Below, piece after piece: positions 36,401 to 45,173 of a DNA stretch of 64,000 nt. The notes under the pieces were generated by a model. It did no database searches. It saw only the letters and a program-made list of their open reading frames with translations, and was not told where the DNA came from. Location of the stretch: assembly GCF_041438805.1 (NCBI RefSeq), contig NZ_CP109190.1, positions 6,944,001 through 7,008,000 of the forward strand, in the 5' to 3' direction. The translations under genes were made by a program, and so were the position numbers. The stretch is from Streptomyces sp. NBC_01707 (GTDB lineage Bacteria > Actinomycetota > Actinomycetes > Streptomycetales > Streptomycetaceae). Positions within the stretch are counted from its first letter, which is position 1. Each line of letters begins with the position of its first letter.

Positions 36401-36969
36401 TCCTGCGCGAGGTGCTCGCCGAGGGGCGGGCGGCGGGACACGAGGCGATGCCGTTCGCGCGTCTCTTCCTCGCCATGCTGCTGGGCAGCACCGGCCGCAC
36501 CGCCGAGGCCCGTGAACAGTACGCCGAGCTGGGCGACGCGTTCAGATCCGAGACCCTGGCGATCTTCGAAGGGTTCGTGCTGGGCGGGCAGGCCTGGCTG
36601 GACAACCAGGAGGGGCTGTACGCCGAGGCCGTGGCCCGGAGCCGGCAGGCGCTGAAGCGGTCCGGGGACCCGCTGGCGCAGATGGTGGCGCCCCAGATGT
36701 CCGTCATCAACCTCGTCACCCTCGCGCGGGCCCTGGCCGGACTCGGCGGTGAGGGCAGGGCGGCCCTCGCCGCCCGGCTGCTGGGCGCGGGCAGGGGTCT
36801 GCTGCCGAACGGCCATGTGTGGACGACGATAGAGCGGAAGAACTACGCCGAGGCGGAGGCGGCGGCCCGCGCCGCTCTCGGCGAGGCCGGCTACGAGGCC
36901 GCGTACGCCGAAGGCGATGGCCTCGCACTGGAGGAGGCCATCGCCCTGTTCGACGCGTACCGGGAGTGA
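33463..36969 (+). CDS. AfsR/SARP-family giant transcriptional regulator (1168 residues)
   Basis: Domains in order: an OmpR-type DNA-binding domain (about 1-90; LRALLTVLALSPGRAVP and VGALQALVGRLRRVLG); a bacterial transcriptional activation domain (about 95-245; VDLHRFDRLTGEG, LRALRDAGRTAQALAAYEEV); a disordered Pro/Ala/Gly linker (about 246-326); an NTPase domain with Walker A GPGGAGKT at about 357-364 and Walker B LLLLDNCEH near 445; then helical TPR-like repeats to the end. Such proteins activate antibiotic or export genes from 11-bp-phased repeats. The GTG at 33463 has GGAG 9 nt upstream. It faces the drrAB-type exporter, in front of which such repeats are visible. The ligand and targets are unknown. 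Confidence 0.9.
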   Translation: MRYSILGTTQALHDDGTAVAIGGARLRALLTVLALSPGRAVPAAVLVDEVWDGEPPADAVGALQALVGRLRRVLGHEAITSAESGYRLAADPDAVDLHRFDRLTGEGVRALDAGDPATAVTVLDDALALWRGPVLADLPDRGAVATRWTARRLDARRTRLAAALALGRADEVLPELVALCADHPIDEPLQALRLRALRDAGRTAQALAAYEEVRTVLADRLGTDPGPELRSLHAELLRQEPARAASNHGVGHGRAPAPGRTPGLGRTPGQGPAAAPHHAPAPNRPPLADPTAVPNRASRPARTPVPALAHDGPPAPYAPAAPHGNLRARLTSFVGREADIEALRDDLGQARLVTLLGPGGAGKTRLSQEAAESAGLAWPDGVWLAELAPVDDPQTVPEAVLTALGARETVLRGAGAEELRAAERSAGDPLVRLTEHCSRRRMLLLLDNCEHVIEAAAALADHLLVHCPDLTVLATSREPLGVPGEFVRPVDPLPDPMALRLLADRGAAAKPGFRIDADEETAAAAAEICRRLDGLPLAIELAAARLRMLSPRQIADRLDDRFRLLTSGARTVLPRQQTLRAVVDWSWDLLDASERAVLRRLSVFAGGCTLTAAEAVCADRPQDAREVAGVLGSLVDKSLVVAAPADDGEMRYRLLETVGEYAAERLDEAGERATVERRHLVHFRELARTTDPLLRGAGQRAAIGLLQREYENLRTALRHAVAAGDEQEAVCLVLSLSWYWQMRDLRADALHWADAAAALGPDPFAPPARPAPSIRERCTDAPPPMGPELLQEARRGVALIQLVSMDHALDEWTNEKSMERLRVIAATYRVGQPQTCRTPASLWFFAVMLTGGVADLRELVDETVRAAREFGYEWELAAALQMRANVLANRPDWSGEARVDADESLEIFSRLGDDWGAAESLSSRGEANERRGDYTRAADDYQAAIGYAERLGAQSQAAVLRTRYASVLAELGRSAEGEAILREVLAEGRAAGHEAMPFARLFLAMLLGSTGRTAEAREQYAELGDAFRSETLAIFEGFVLGGQAWLDNQEGLYAEAVARSRQALKRSGDPLAQMVAPQMSVINLVTLARALAGLGGEGRAALAARLLGAGRGLLPNGHVWTTIERKNYAEAEAAARAALGEAGYEAAYAEGDGLALEEAIALFDAYRE

Positions 36970-36984
36970 ACCGGAGGGGGCGCG

Positions 36985-37832
36985 TCAGGTCTTCTTGCGG
37001 AACTTGGCGACCGCGAGGGGCGCCGTCACCGCGGTGATGACCGCGGCCCAGCCGAGCGTCAGCCACACCGAGTGCGCCACCGGACCGCCGAGCATCAGCC
37101 CACGTGCCGCGTCCGCGAGATTGGACAGCGGGTTGTAGTCGGTGAAGGCCTGGAGCCAGCCCGGCATCGTGGCCGGCGGGGCGAAGATCGACGAACCGAA
37201 CTGCAGGGGCATCAGCACGAGGAATCCCATCGCCTGAACCGACTGGGACGTCTTGAGGGACAGCCCGAGCAGGATGAAGATCCACATGATGGCGGCGCCG
37301 AACACCGCCGACAGCGCGACCGCCTCCAGCAGGCCGAGCACCGAGGTCTTGATCTCCAGGCCGAGGGCGAAGCCCATGGCCAGCAGGATCACCGTGGCGA
37401 CCATCATCCGGCCGAGCTCGACCACGATCTTCGCGATCAGGACCGAGGAACGGGCGATCGGCATCGTCCGGAACCGGTCCATGACGCCCTTGCGGAAGTC
37501 GTCGTTGACACCGGTGCCGACCGCTGAGGCGATGTTCATGCCCATCATCGCCATCAGGCCGGGGATCAGATAGTTGATGTACTCCTGCCGACCGCCGCCC
37601 AGGCTTCCGCCGACGGAGCCGCCGAAGACGTACACGAACAGCAGCGTGAAGATGACCGGCATCAGGAGCGCGTCGAACATCGACTCCGGGTCCTGCTTGA
37701 TCTGGAGCAGGTTGCGCCGCACCAGCGCGCCGATGTGCCGCAGATTGCCGCGCAGGCCGATCCGGCCCTCGTCGTGGAGCGCCTTCGCCGGTGCGGTGCC
37801 GGTCGGGGCGTCGGGCGTCAGAGTCGCCGTGC

Positions 37833-37836
<4 letters not shown>
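36985..37836 (-). CDS. ABC-2 type exporter permease (DrrB-like)
   Basis: A 283-residue membrane protein with six predicted segments. The cytoplasmic N-terminus is followed by LVRRNLLQIKQDPESMFDALLMPVIF, typical of DrrB. GGRQEYINYLIPGLMAMMG and RFRTMPIARSSVL are further family blocks. ATG 37836 overlaps the ATPase stop (ATGA) and has GAGGAGG 7 nt upstream, so it is coupled to it. It is the membrane half of a drug or lipid exporter; the substrate is unknown. Confidence 0.9.
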
Positions 37837-38849
<1,013 letters not shown>

Positions 38850-38872
38850 GCCCACCATGGGAACATCCGCCA

Positions 38873-38900
38873 CCGACAGTCCACCGACATTCTGCCGACA
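38873..38900 (-). promoter_or_regulatory. Three 11-bp-phased direct repeats (SARP-type operator candidate)
   Basis: On the coding strand of the exporter, TGTCGG occurs three times with exact 11-bp spacing (plus-strand CCGACA at 38873, 38884 and 38895). The flanks GTG/GTG/GCA are also similar. Two further, off-phase copies (CCGATA 38929, CCGACA 38939) lie upstream, the last within the panB terminator. This spacing is the known recognition geometry of SARP proteins. Confidence 0.55.
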
Positions 38901-38939
38901 GGGCGCCCGTGGCCGCGCCTGCAGGCCACCGATACGCGC

Positions 38940-38976
38940 CGACAGCCCGCCGATGGGGGAAGTCGGCGGGCTGTCG
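38940..38976 (-). terminator. Terminator after panB
   Basis: CGACAGCCCGCCGA and TCGGCGGGCTGTCG form a perfect 14-bp stem with a 9-nt loop, about 43 nt after the panB stop. It separates panB from the exporter promoter. Confidence 0.8.
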
Positions 38977-39018
38977 TGGTGCGGGCAGTGGTCAGTGATC
39001 CCCCGGCGGGGACACGCG

Positions 39019-39903
39019 CTAGTGGAAGGTGTGCTCCGGGGCCGGGAAGCTGCCGCCGACGACCTCGTCGGCGAACTCCTTGGCCGCGTCGCCGAGCACC
39101 TTGCGCATGTTCGCGTACTGCTTGGTGAAGCGCGGCACCTTGCCGCCGGTGAGCCCGACCATGTCGGTGTAGACCAGCACCTGGGCGTCGGTGTCCGGAC
39201 CGGCGCCGATGCCGACGGTCGGGATCTGCAGACTGCGGGTGATCTCGGCGGCCACCTCGGCCGGTACGAGCTCCAGGACGACGGCGAACGCCCCCGCGTC
39301 CTGTGCCGCCTTGGCGTCCCGGATCAGCCGGTGCGCGGCCTCGTCGCTGCGGCCCTGCACCCGGTAGCCCATGGTGTTCACGGACTGCGGGGTCAGCCCG
39401 AGGTGCGACATGACCGGGATGCCGGCCGACACCAGCAGCTCGGTCTGCGCGAGCGAACGCTCGCCGCCCTCCAGCTTCACCGCACCCACGCCGGCCTCCT
39501 TGACCAGCCGGGTGGCGTTGCGCAGGGCCTGGACGGGCCCTTCCTGGTAGGCCCCGAAGGGCAGGTCGCCGACGATGAGGGCGCGCTTGGTGCCCCGTAC
39601 GACAGCGGCGGAGAGGATGGCGACCTCGTCCATCGTGACGGGCACGGTGGTCTCGTAGCCGAGATGGCAGTTGCCCATGGAGTCGCCGACGAGCATGACC
39701 GGGATGCCGGCCTCGTCGAAGACGGACGCCGTCATCGCGTCGTAGGCGGTCAGCATGGGCCACTTCTCGCCGCGCTCGGTGGCGGCGGCGATGTCATGGA
39801 CGGTGATGCGGCGGGTGCTCTTGCCTCCGTACAGCGCCTTGCTGCTGTCGGTGGGGGCCCCCGCGGGGGTTGCGGGCTGGTTCTGCGCAGCCTGAAGCGT
39901 CAT
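39019..39903 (-). CDS. panB: 3-methyl-2-oxobutanoate hydroxymethyltransferase
   Basis: A 294-residue TIM-barrel enzyme of pantothenate (CoA) synthesis that adds a hydroxymethyl group from methylene-THF to alpha-ketoisovalerate. Conserved blocks are MLTAYDAMTASVFDEAG, MLVGDSMGNCHLGY with metal-binding Asp, GAVKLEGG, SHLGLTPQSV and TVGIGAGPDTDAQVLV with the active-site Glu region shifted. A 30-residue Ala/Pro/Ser-rich N-terminal extension precedes the core. AAGGAG lies 9 nt before ATG 39903. panC is not adjacent. Confidence 0.93.
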   Translation of the reverse strand: MTLQAAQNQPATPAGAPTDSSKALYGGKSTRRITVHDIAAATERGEKWPMLTAYDAMTASVFDEAGIPVMLVGDSMGNCHLGYETTVPVTMDEVAILSAAVVRGTKRALIVGDLPFGAYQEGPVQALRNATRLVKEAGVGAVKLEGGERSLAQTELLVSAGIPVMSHLGLTPQSVNTMGYRVQGRSDEAAHRLIRDAKAAQDAGAFAVVLELVPAEVAAEITRSLQIPTVGIGAGPDTDAQVLVYTDMVGLTGGKVPRFTKQYANMRKVLGDAAKEFADEVVGGSFPAPEHTFH

Positions 39904-40016
39904 TGCCAACGGCTCCTTCGTCATCTCGAGGCGCCCTGACGGCGTCCCCGGACCGGTTCCATGGTGGCATCCCGGGCCGTCCTCGGGAAGTGGGCCCTCT
40001 CGGCAAAGACTTTCCA

Positions 40017-40035
40017 ATACGAGACGGTCTCGTAT
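40017..40035. promoter_or_regulatory. 19-bp palindromic operator of the EmrB-type gene
   Basis: ATACGAGAC-G-GTCTCGTAT is a perfect palindrome 24 bp before the start codon of the transporter. It covers the expected -35 region. The TetR gene downstream of the transporter is the natural candidate to bind it. Confidence 0.75.
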
Positions 40036-40059
40036 CGAAAGGGGGTTAGGCTCCCTGTC

Positions 40060-41703
40060 ATGTCGATACCGTCCGGCCCTCCCGCGGCCGCGTCCCAAGT
40101 TCCCGAGGCGATCCACCGTCGTCGCTGGGCGATCCTCGTCGTTCTGATGTTCAGCCTGCTCATCGTGGTGCTGGACAACTCGATCCTGAACGTCGCGGTC
40201 AAGACCATCGCATCCCCGGCGCCCACCGGGCTCGGAGCCACCCAGAGCGAGCTGGAGTGGGCGATCAACTCCTACACGCTCGTCTTCGCCGGACTGCTCT
40301 TCACCGCCGGTCTGCTCGGTGACCGCATCGGACGCAAGAAGGTCCTGCTCTTCGGCATCCTGCTGTTCGGTATCGGCTCGGCCCTCGCCGCGATGTCCGG
40401 CTCGCCCGGCGAACTCATCACCTGGCGTGCCGTGATGGGCTTCGGCGCCGCGTTCGTGATGCCCGCCACCCTCGCCATCCTGATGAACGTCTTCGAGCGC
40501 GACGAGCAGCCCAAGGCCATCGGTATCTGGGCGGGCAGCGTCGGCCTGGCCATCGCCATCGGCCCGATCACCGGCGGACTGCTGCTCGAACACTTCTGGT
40601 GGGGCTCGATCTTCCTGGTCAACGTGCCCGTGGTGATCGTCGCGCTGATCGCGATGGTGGTACTGGTGCCGGACTCCAGGGACCCGAAGCCGGGCCGGAT
40701 CGACCCGCTCGGCGTCGTACTCTCCATCGTCGGCCTGGTCCTGCTGGTCTTCGGCATCATCCGCGGCGGCGAACTCGCCGACTTCGCCGATCCCCTCGTG
40801 CTTCTGTCGATCATCGGCGGCCTGGTCGTCCTGGCCGGCTTCGTCTGGCACGAGAAGCGCAGCAGTCACCCGGCCATCGATGTCTCGTACTTCAGGAACG
40901 GTGCGTTCTCCGCCGCTGTAGCCGCCGTGGCGTTGGTCTTCTTCGCGCTGATGGGCGTGACCTTCTTCTCCGCCTTCTACCTGCAGAGCGTGCGCGGCTA
41001 CAGCGCCCTGCAGTCCGGGCTGCTGATCGTGCCACTGGCCGCCGCACAGATGATCTTCGCGCCGCGCGCCCGGCTGGTCGTCCAGCGGTTCGGCGCCCGT
41101 GCGGTGTGTGCGGTCGGGATGCTGCTGGTGTCCGCCGGGCTGCTGGCCTTCACGCTGTTCGACGCCGATACGCCCGTCTGGGTGCTGTGCGTGGTCTTCT
41201 TCGTCCAGGGCACCGGCATGGCGCACGTCATGCCGCCCGTCACCGTCGCCGTGATGCAGGCGCTGCCGCGCGAGAAGGCCGGCTCCGGCTCGGCCATCAA
41301 CAACACCTTCCGGCAGGTCGGCGGGGCGCTCGGGATCGCCGTCCTCGGCTCGGTGCTGTCCACCGTCTACCGCGGTGACATCGAGGGCCACCTCGGCGCG
41401 CTGCCGGCCCCGGCCAGGGACGCGGCGGGCGAGTCGATCGAGGCGACGCTCGGTATCGCGGAAAAGCTCGGCCCGGCGGGCCGCCCGCTGGTCGCCGCGG
41501 CGAACGACGCCTTCCTCGGCGCCATGCACGTCACCGCCGTCGGCTCGGCCTCCGTCGCCCTGATCGGTGCGCTGGTGGTCGGCCTGTTCCTGCCGGGCAG
41601 GCCGCCCGCCGAGCAGCCGGCCGGCGAGGGGGAGGGCGAGGCCGAGGGAGAGCGCACTGTGCCCGCGGGCGGGCCGATGACGACCACGGCCGCCGACAGC
41701 TGA
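40060..41703 (+). CDS. EmrB/QacA-type 14-segment drug efflux transporter
   Basis: A 547-residue MFS (DHA2) exporter. [18 protein letters not shown] in segment 1 is the motif D1 block. [11 protein letters not shown] is motif A, and [15 protein letters not shown] in segment 5 is motif C-like. Fourteen membrane segments fit the length. The C-terminal tail is Glu/Gly-rich. TAGGCT ends 7 nt before the ATG and there is no ribosome site, so the mRNA is probably leaderless, with the operator overlapping its -35. A terminator-like hairpin and the TetR gene follow. The substrate is unknown. Confidence 0.92.
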   Translation: MSIPSGPPAAASQVPEAIHRRRWAILVVLMFSLLIVVLDNSILNVAVKTIASPAPTGLGATQSELEWAINSYTLVFAGLLFTAGLLGDRIGRKKVLLFGILLFGIGSALAAMSGSPGELITWRAVMGFGAAFVMPATLAILMNVFERDEQPKAIGIWAGSVGLAIAIGPITGGLLLEHFWWGSIFLVNVPVVIVALIAMVVLVPDSRDPKPGRIDPLGVVLSIVGLVLLVFGIIRGGELADFADPLVLLSIIGGLVVLAGFVWHEKRSSHPAIDVSYFRNGAFSAAVAAVALVFFALMGVTFFSAFYLQSVRGYSALQSGLLIVPLAAAQMIFAPRARLVVQRFGARAVCAVGMLLVSAGLLAFTLFDADTPVWVLCVVFFVQGTGMAHVMPPVTVAVMQALPREKAGSGSAINNTFRQVGGALGIAVLGSVLSTVYRGDIEGHLGALPAPARDAAGESIEATLGIAEKLGPAGRPLVAAANDAFLGAMHVTAVGSASVALIGALVVGLFLPGRPPAEQPAGEGEGEAEGERTVPAGGPMTTTAADS

Positions 41704-41710
41704 GAACGGC

Positions 41711-41749
41711 CGCCCCGGACGCCCAGGACACTCCCGGGCGCCCGGGGCG
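41711..41749 (+). terminator. Hairpin between the efflux and TetR genes
   Basis: CGCCCCGGaCGCCC and GGGCGcCCGGGGCG pair with one mismatch across an 11-nt loop, 8 nt after the transporter stop. It may be a terminator or an attenuator limiting read-through into the regulator gene. Confidence 0.6.
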
Positions 41750-41824
41750 TCGAGCGGGACACCGCCCACGTCGGCGAGAATCGAGGTGGGGGAGGCGGAC
41801 GGGTGCGGCGAGAGGTGGAACCAC

Positions 41825-42493
41825 GTGCAGATGCAGGACGAGGAGCTGGAGCCGCGGCGCGGCCGACCGCGCAGCGTGGCTGCCGAACGGGCCATCCTGG
41901 ACGCCGTCGTCGAACTGCTGGAGGCCGGTGAACCACTGGCCGGGCTGTCCATCGAACGCATCGCCCGGACCGCGAAGGTCGGCAAGGCCACCATCTACCG
42001 ACGCTGGAGCGGCAAGGAAGAGCTCTTCGTCGACGTACTGCGCGACATCGAGCCCCCGGAACCGACCGTCTCAGGCACCGCCGGGCTCACCGATCTGCGG
42101 CTGATGCTGGAGTCGCTGCGCAGGCGCGGACTCGCCCAGCGCTCCTCGGTCTTCCTCCACAACGTCTTCGCGCAGATGAAGAGCCACCCCAAGCTGTGGA
42201 CCGAGTACCACTCCACGGTGATCGAACCCCGCCGCGCCGCTATGCGGGCCGCCGTGCAGCGGGCGGTCGACGCGGGGGAGCTCCGGGCGGACCTGGATGT
42301 GGAGCTGATGGACGACCTGTTCGTCGGCCCCATGCTGGTGCGGACCATTCACCGGCTCGATGCGCCACTGCCGGAGGATCTCGCCGACCGCATCATCGGG
42401 GCCTTGGTGGAGGGCCTGGCGCCACGGCCCGCCGCTGTCCCCGAGCCCGCACGGACCCCCGCCACATCCGGCAAAAGCGCAGGCCACGGCTGA
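41825..42493 (+). CDS. TetR family repressor paired with the efflux gene
   Basis: A 222-residue regulator. The HTH is LSIERIARTAKVGKATIYRRW (about 45-65), followed by SGKEELFVDVL. The C-terminal domain (LVRTIHRLDAPLPEDLADRIIGALVEGL) matches the TetR_C_16/AcrR-like ligand domain. GTG 41825 is favoured, with GAGAGGTGG 6 nt upstream; ATG 41831 is the alternative. The gene follows the transporter in the same direction, the common EmrB-TetR arrangement, so it probably represses through the palindrome at 40017. Confidence 0.88.
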   Translation: MQMQDEELEPRRGRPRSVAAERAILDAVVELLEAGEPLAGLSIERIARTAKVGKATIYRRWSGKEELFVDVLRDIEPPEPTVSGTAGLTDLRLMLESLRRRGLAQRSSVFLHNVFAQMKSHPKLWTEYHSTVIEPRRAAMRAAVQRAVDAGELRADLDVELMDDLFVGPMLVRTIHRLDAPLPEDLADRIIGALVEGLAPRPAAVPEPARTPATSGKSAGHG

Positions 42494-42683
42494 CTCGCCC
42501 GGATCCGCCCGAGTGTGCGCGTTCTGTCACAAGGCCCCGCGGAGCCCTTCCGGCCGGAACCCGCCGGTCCACGTCCTTCGTCCTCGTGGCAGTACAACCG
42601 TCGTCGACGGCAGGAAAGACATCGCTCATCCCCTAGGGTCAGGGGCGCGGCGATGTGCACGGCAAGGCAGTGAGGACAGCGCG

Positions 42684-43706
42684 ATGGTGCAGGCGTACAG
42701 GGCGGACACCGAGAACGGCAGCGCGGAACCGCAGCGCACCGGATCCCGGTTCCAGGGCCTGCGCGACAGATGGACCGACGGCAGGGGCATGTGGCGGCGC
42801 GGCATCGTCCTCGCCGTCTGCGCGGTCCTGCTGACCTTCGTGATGATCTTCCACGCGGAGATCCCCAACACCATCGGCAACCTGGGCAGCCTCTCCGAGA
42901 CTTTCCTGCCGTGGTTCGGCCTGTTCATTCCCCTGCTCCTGGTCCTGGGCCTGGCGCGCCGCTCGGCGACCGCGCTGATCGCCCTGCTGCTGCCGGTCGT
43001 GGTCTGGCTCAACATCTTCGGCGGGCTGCTCACCGACAAGTCGGGCAGCGGTGGCGACCTCACCGTCGCCACCCACAACGTCAACGCGGACAACCCCGAC
43101 CCGGCAGGCACCGCCCGGCAGGTCGCGGGCTCCGGCGCGGACGTCATCGCCCTGCAGGAGCTGCCGCCCGGCGAGGTTCCGGCGTACGAGTCGGCGCTCG
43201 CCGCCCGCTATCCGTACCACTCGGTCGAGGGGACGGTCGGCCTGTGGAGCAAGTACCCGATGAGCGGCACCAGGCCCGTCGACATCAGGATGGGCTGGAC
43301 CCGGGCGATGCGTTCCACGGTGAGGACACCCGAGGGCGAGGTCGCGGTCTATGTGGCCCACATGCCGTCCGTACGGGTCAAGCTGAACGCCGGATTCACC
43401 GCCAGCCAGCGGGACGAGAGCGCGGATGCGCTCGGTGAGGCCATCGCCGACGAACAGCTCGACAGGGTGATCCTGCTCGGCGACCTCAACGGCACGATGA
43501 ACGACCGCTCGCTGAACGCGGTCACCTCCCAGATGCGGTCCACCCAGGGCGCGGCGGGCGACGGCTTCGGCTTCAGCTGGCCGGCGTCGTTCCCGATGGC
43601 CCGGATCGACCAGATCATGGTCAAGGGCGTCGAGCCGATGTCGTCATGGACGCTTCCGGCGACGGGCAGTGACCACCTGCCGATCGCCGCCCGCGTCGCA
43701 CTCTGA
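42684..43706 (+). CDS. Membrane-anchored endonuclease/exonuclease/phosphatase-fold protein
   Basis: A 340-residue protein. Residues about 38-120 hold three membrane segments; the catalytic domain follows outside the membrane. Motifs of the EEP fold are VATHNVNADN, VIALQELPPGE (metal Glu), LLGDLNGTMND (Asp/Asn) and the final GSDHLPIAARV (Asp-His). Such proteins cut phosphodiesters of nucleic acids, lipids or inositol phosphates; VanJ, the teicoplanin-resistance protein, is a Streptomyces relative with the same build. GAGGA lies 8 nt before ATG 42684. Confidence 0.86.
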   Translation: MVQAYRADTENGSAEPQRTGSRFQGLRDRWTDGRGMWRRGIVLAVCAVLLTFVMIFHAEIPNTIGNLGSLSETFLPWFGLFIPLLLVLGLARRSATALIALLLPVVVWLNIFGGLLTDKSGSGGDLTVATHNVNADNPDPAGTARQVAGSGADVIALQELPPGEVPAYESALAARYPYHSVEGTVGLWSKYPMSGTRPVDIRMGWTRAMRSTVRTPEGEVAVYVAHMPSVRVKLNAGFTASQRDESADALGEAIADEQLDRVILLGDLNGTMNDRSLNAVTSQMRSTQGAAGDGFGFSWPASFPMARIDQIMVKGVEPMSSWTLPATGSDHLPIAARVAL

Positions 43707-43750
43707 CGAAACGGCCCGTTCACCTCGTGGCACAAACCGTCTGAGAGTAT

Positions 43751-43769
43751 TTGTTCCAATCGGGAACAA
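43751..43769. promoter_or_regulatory. Inverted repeat upstream of the MFS gene
   Basis: TTGTTCC-aatcg-GGAACAA has perfect 7-bp arms, 58 bp before the start of the next gene. It could be an operator; TATTTG just before it is AT-rich enough for a promoter element. Confidence 0.5.
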
Positions 43770-43826
43770 GGACCTGCCGGCGAGAGAGCCGGTGGGCCGG
43801 GATCCCCTGCGGAAAGGTCTCCCCTC

Positions 43827-45044
43827 ATGCCACTGGCTCTTCTAGCGCTGGCCATAAGCGCCTTTGGCATCGGAACCACGGAATTCGTGATGATGGGCCT
43901 GCTGCCCGATGTCGCGGACGACCTGGGCACATCCGTGCCCACCGCGGGCTATCTCGTATCGGCGTACGCGCTCGGCGTCGTTCTCGGCGCCCCGCTGCTC
44001 ACCGCCGTCGGTTCCCGGGTCCCGCGCAAACGGATGCTCCTGCTGCTGATGGCGCTGTTCACCCTCGGCAACCTCGCCTCCGCGTTCGCCCCCGGCTTCG
44101 GCTGGCTGGTCGCCGGCCGGTTCCTCGCCGGACTGCCGCACGGCGCGTTCTTCGGGGTCGGCGCGGTCGTCGCCGCGCGGCTGGTCGGCGAGGGGCGGCA
44201 GGCGAGGGCCGTCGCGACGATGTTCCTCGGCCTCACCGTCGCCAACATCGTCGGCGTACCGGCGGCCACACTGCTCGGCCAGCACCTCGGCTGGCGCGCG
44301 ACCTTCCTGGTCGTCGGGGTGATCGGGCTCTGCTCGTTGGCCGCGCTCGCCCGGCTCGTTCCGCACATTCCGGTCGACGCGCAGCAGGGCCTCGGCCGCG
44401 AACTGCGCGCCCTCGGCGACCGGCAGGTGCTGCTCGGCCTGCTCACCGCCGTCCTCGGTTTCGCCGGGGTCTTCGCCGTCTACTCGTACCTGTCGGCCAT
44501 GACGACCGAGGCGATGGGCTTCGGCGAGTCCTCGGTGACGCTGGTGCTCGCGCTGTTCGGTATCGGCATGACACTCGGCGCACTCGCCGCCGGACCCCTG
44601 ACGGACCGCGCGCTGCGGCCCACGCTGTACGGCTCCCTGGCCGCACTTGCGGTGGTCCTGGTGGTCTTCCCGTTCGCCGTGCAGGTGAAGTGGGCGGCGC
44701 TGGTGATGGTCGTCCTGCTCGGCGGGGTCGGGTTCATGACCACGACGCCGCTGCAGATGCTCGTCATGAAGAAGGCGAAGGACGCCCCGACGCTGGCCTC
44801 CGCCTCCAACCACTCGGCGTTCAACCTCGCCAACGCGGGCGGCGCCTGGCTGGGCGGCGTGGCGATCGCGGCGGGCTGGGGCTGGACGTCCCCGGCTCTG
44901 GTGGGCGCGGTCCTGACGGTGGGGGGCCTGGCGGTGGCGGTCACGGCGGGCGTGCTGGACCGCGGCGGGCGGGGCGAGTCCCGGGTGCTGGCAGGCGTGG
45001 GTGCGCGGGGTGCGCGGGAAGAGAGCCACGCGGACGTGGCCTGA
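43827..45044 (+). CDS. Chloramphenicol-resistance-like MFS exporter (CmlR/AraJ group)
   Basis: A 405-residue, 12-segment transporter. The opening MPLALLALAISAFGIGTTEFVMMGLLPDVADDL is highly characteristic of the CmlR/AraJ/YdhP group. Motif A is VGSRVPRKRML and GRFLAGLPHGAFFGVGAVVA follows in segments 4-5. Members export chloramphenicol, arabinose-like sugars or purines; Streptomyces relatives give chloramphenicol resistance. GAAAGG lies 9-10 nt before the ATG. The 120-bp leader holds a GCCGGC..GCCGG hairpin and an inverted repeat. Confidence 0.88.
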   Translation: MPLALLALAISAFGIGTTEFVMMGLLPDVADDLGTSVPTAGYLVSAYALGVVLGAPLLTAVGSRVPRKRMLLLLMALFTLGNLASAFAPGFGWLVAGRFLAGLPHGAFFGVGAVVAARLVGEGRQARAVATMFLGLTVANIVGVPAATLLGQHLGWRATFLVVGVIGLCSLAALARLVPHIPVDAQQGLGRELRALGDRQVLLGLLTAVLGFAGVFAVYSYLSAMTTEAMGFGESSVTLVLALFGIGMTLGALAAGPLTDRALRPTLYGSLAALAVVLVVFPFAVQVKWAALVMVVLLGGVGFMTTTPLQMLVMKKAKDAPTLASASNHSAFNLANAGGAWLGGVAIAAGWGWTSPALVGAVLTVGGLAVAVTAGVLDRGGRGESRVLAGVGARGAREESHADVA

Positions 45045-45084
45045 GGGCGGCGTTCGGCCCGGATCGGGCCGGCCGAGCGGCGGC

Positions 45085-45111
45085 AGCCCCATGTCTTCGG
45101 GCCATGGGGCT
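45085..45111. terminator. Bidirectional hairpin between MFS and nadE
   Basis: AGCCCCATG and CATGGGGCT form a 9-bp stem with a 9-nt loop. A smaller GGCCCG/CGGGCC hairpin precedes it near 45056. Confidence 0.65.
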
Positions 45112-45173
45112 CGAGGACGAAGCGGCTGCCGGGGCGGCCCGGCTCTCGTCGAAACCGGTCCGCCCCGCCCCGT

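Noticed and set aside
32380..36816. Very long open frame on the minus strand opposite the AfsR-like gene
   Set aside because: It has the Arg/Gly/Val/Glu-rich composition of an antisense frame in high-GC DNA, no domain, and the plus strand carries a full set of recognisable domains.
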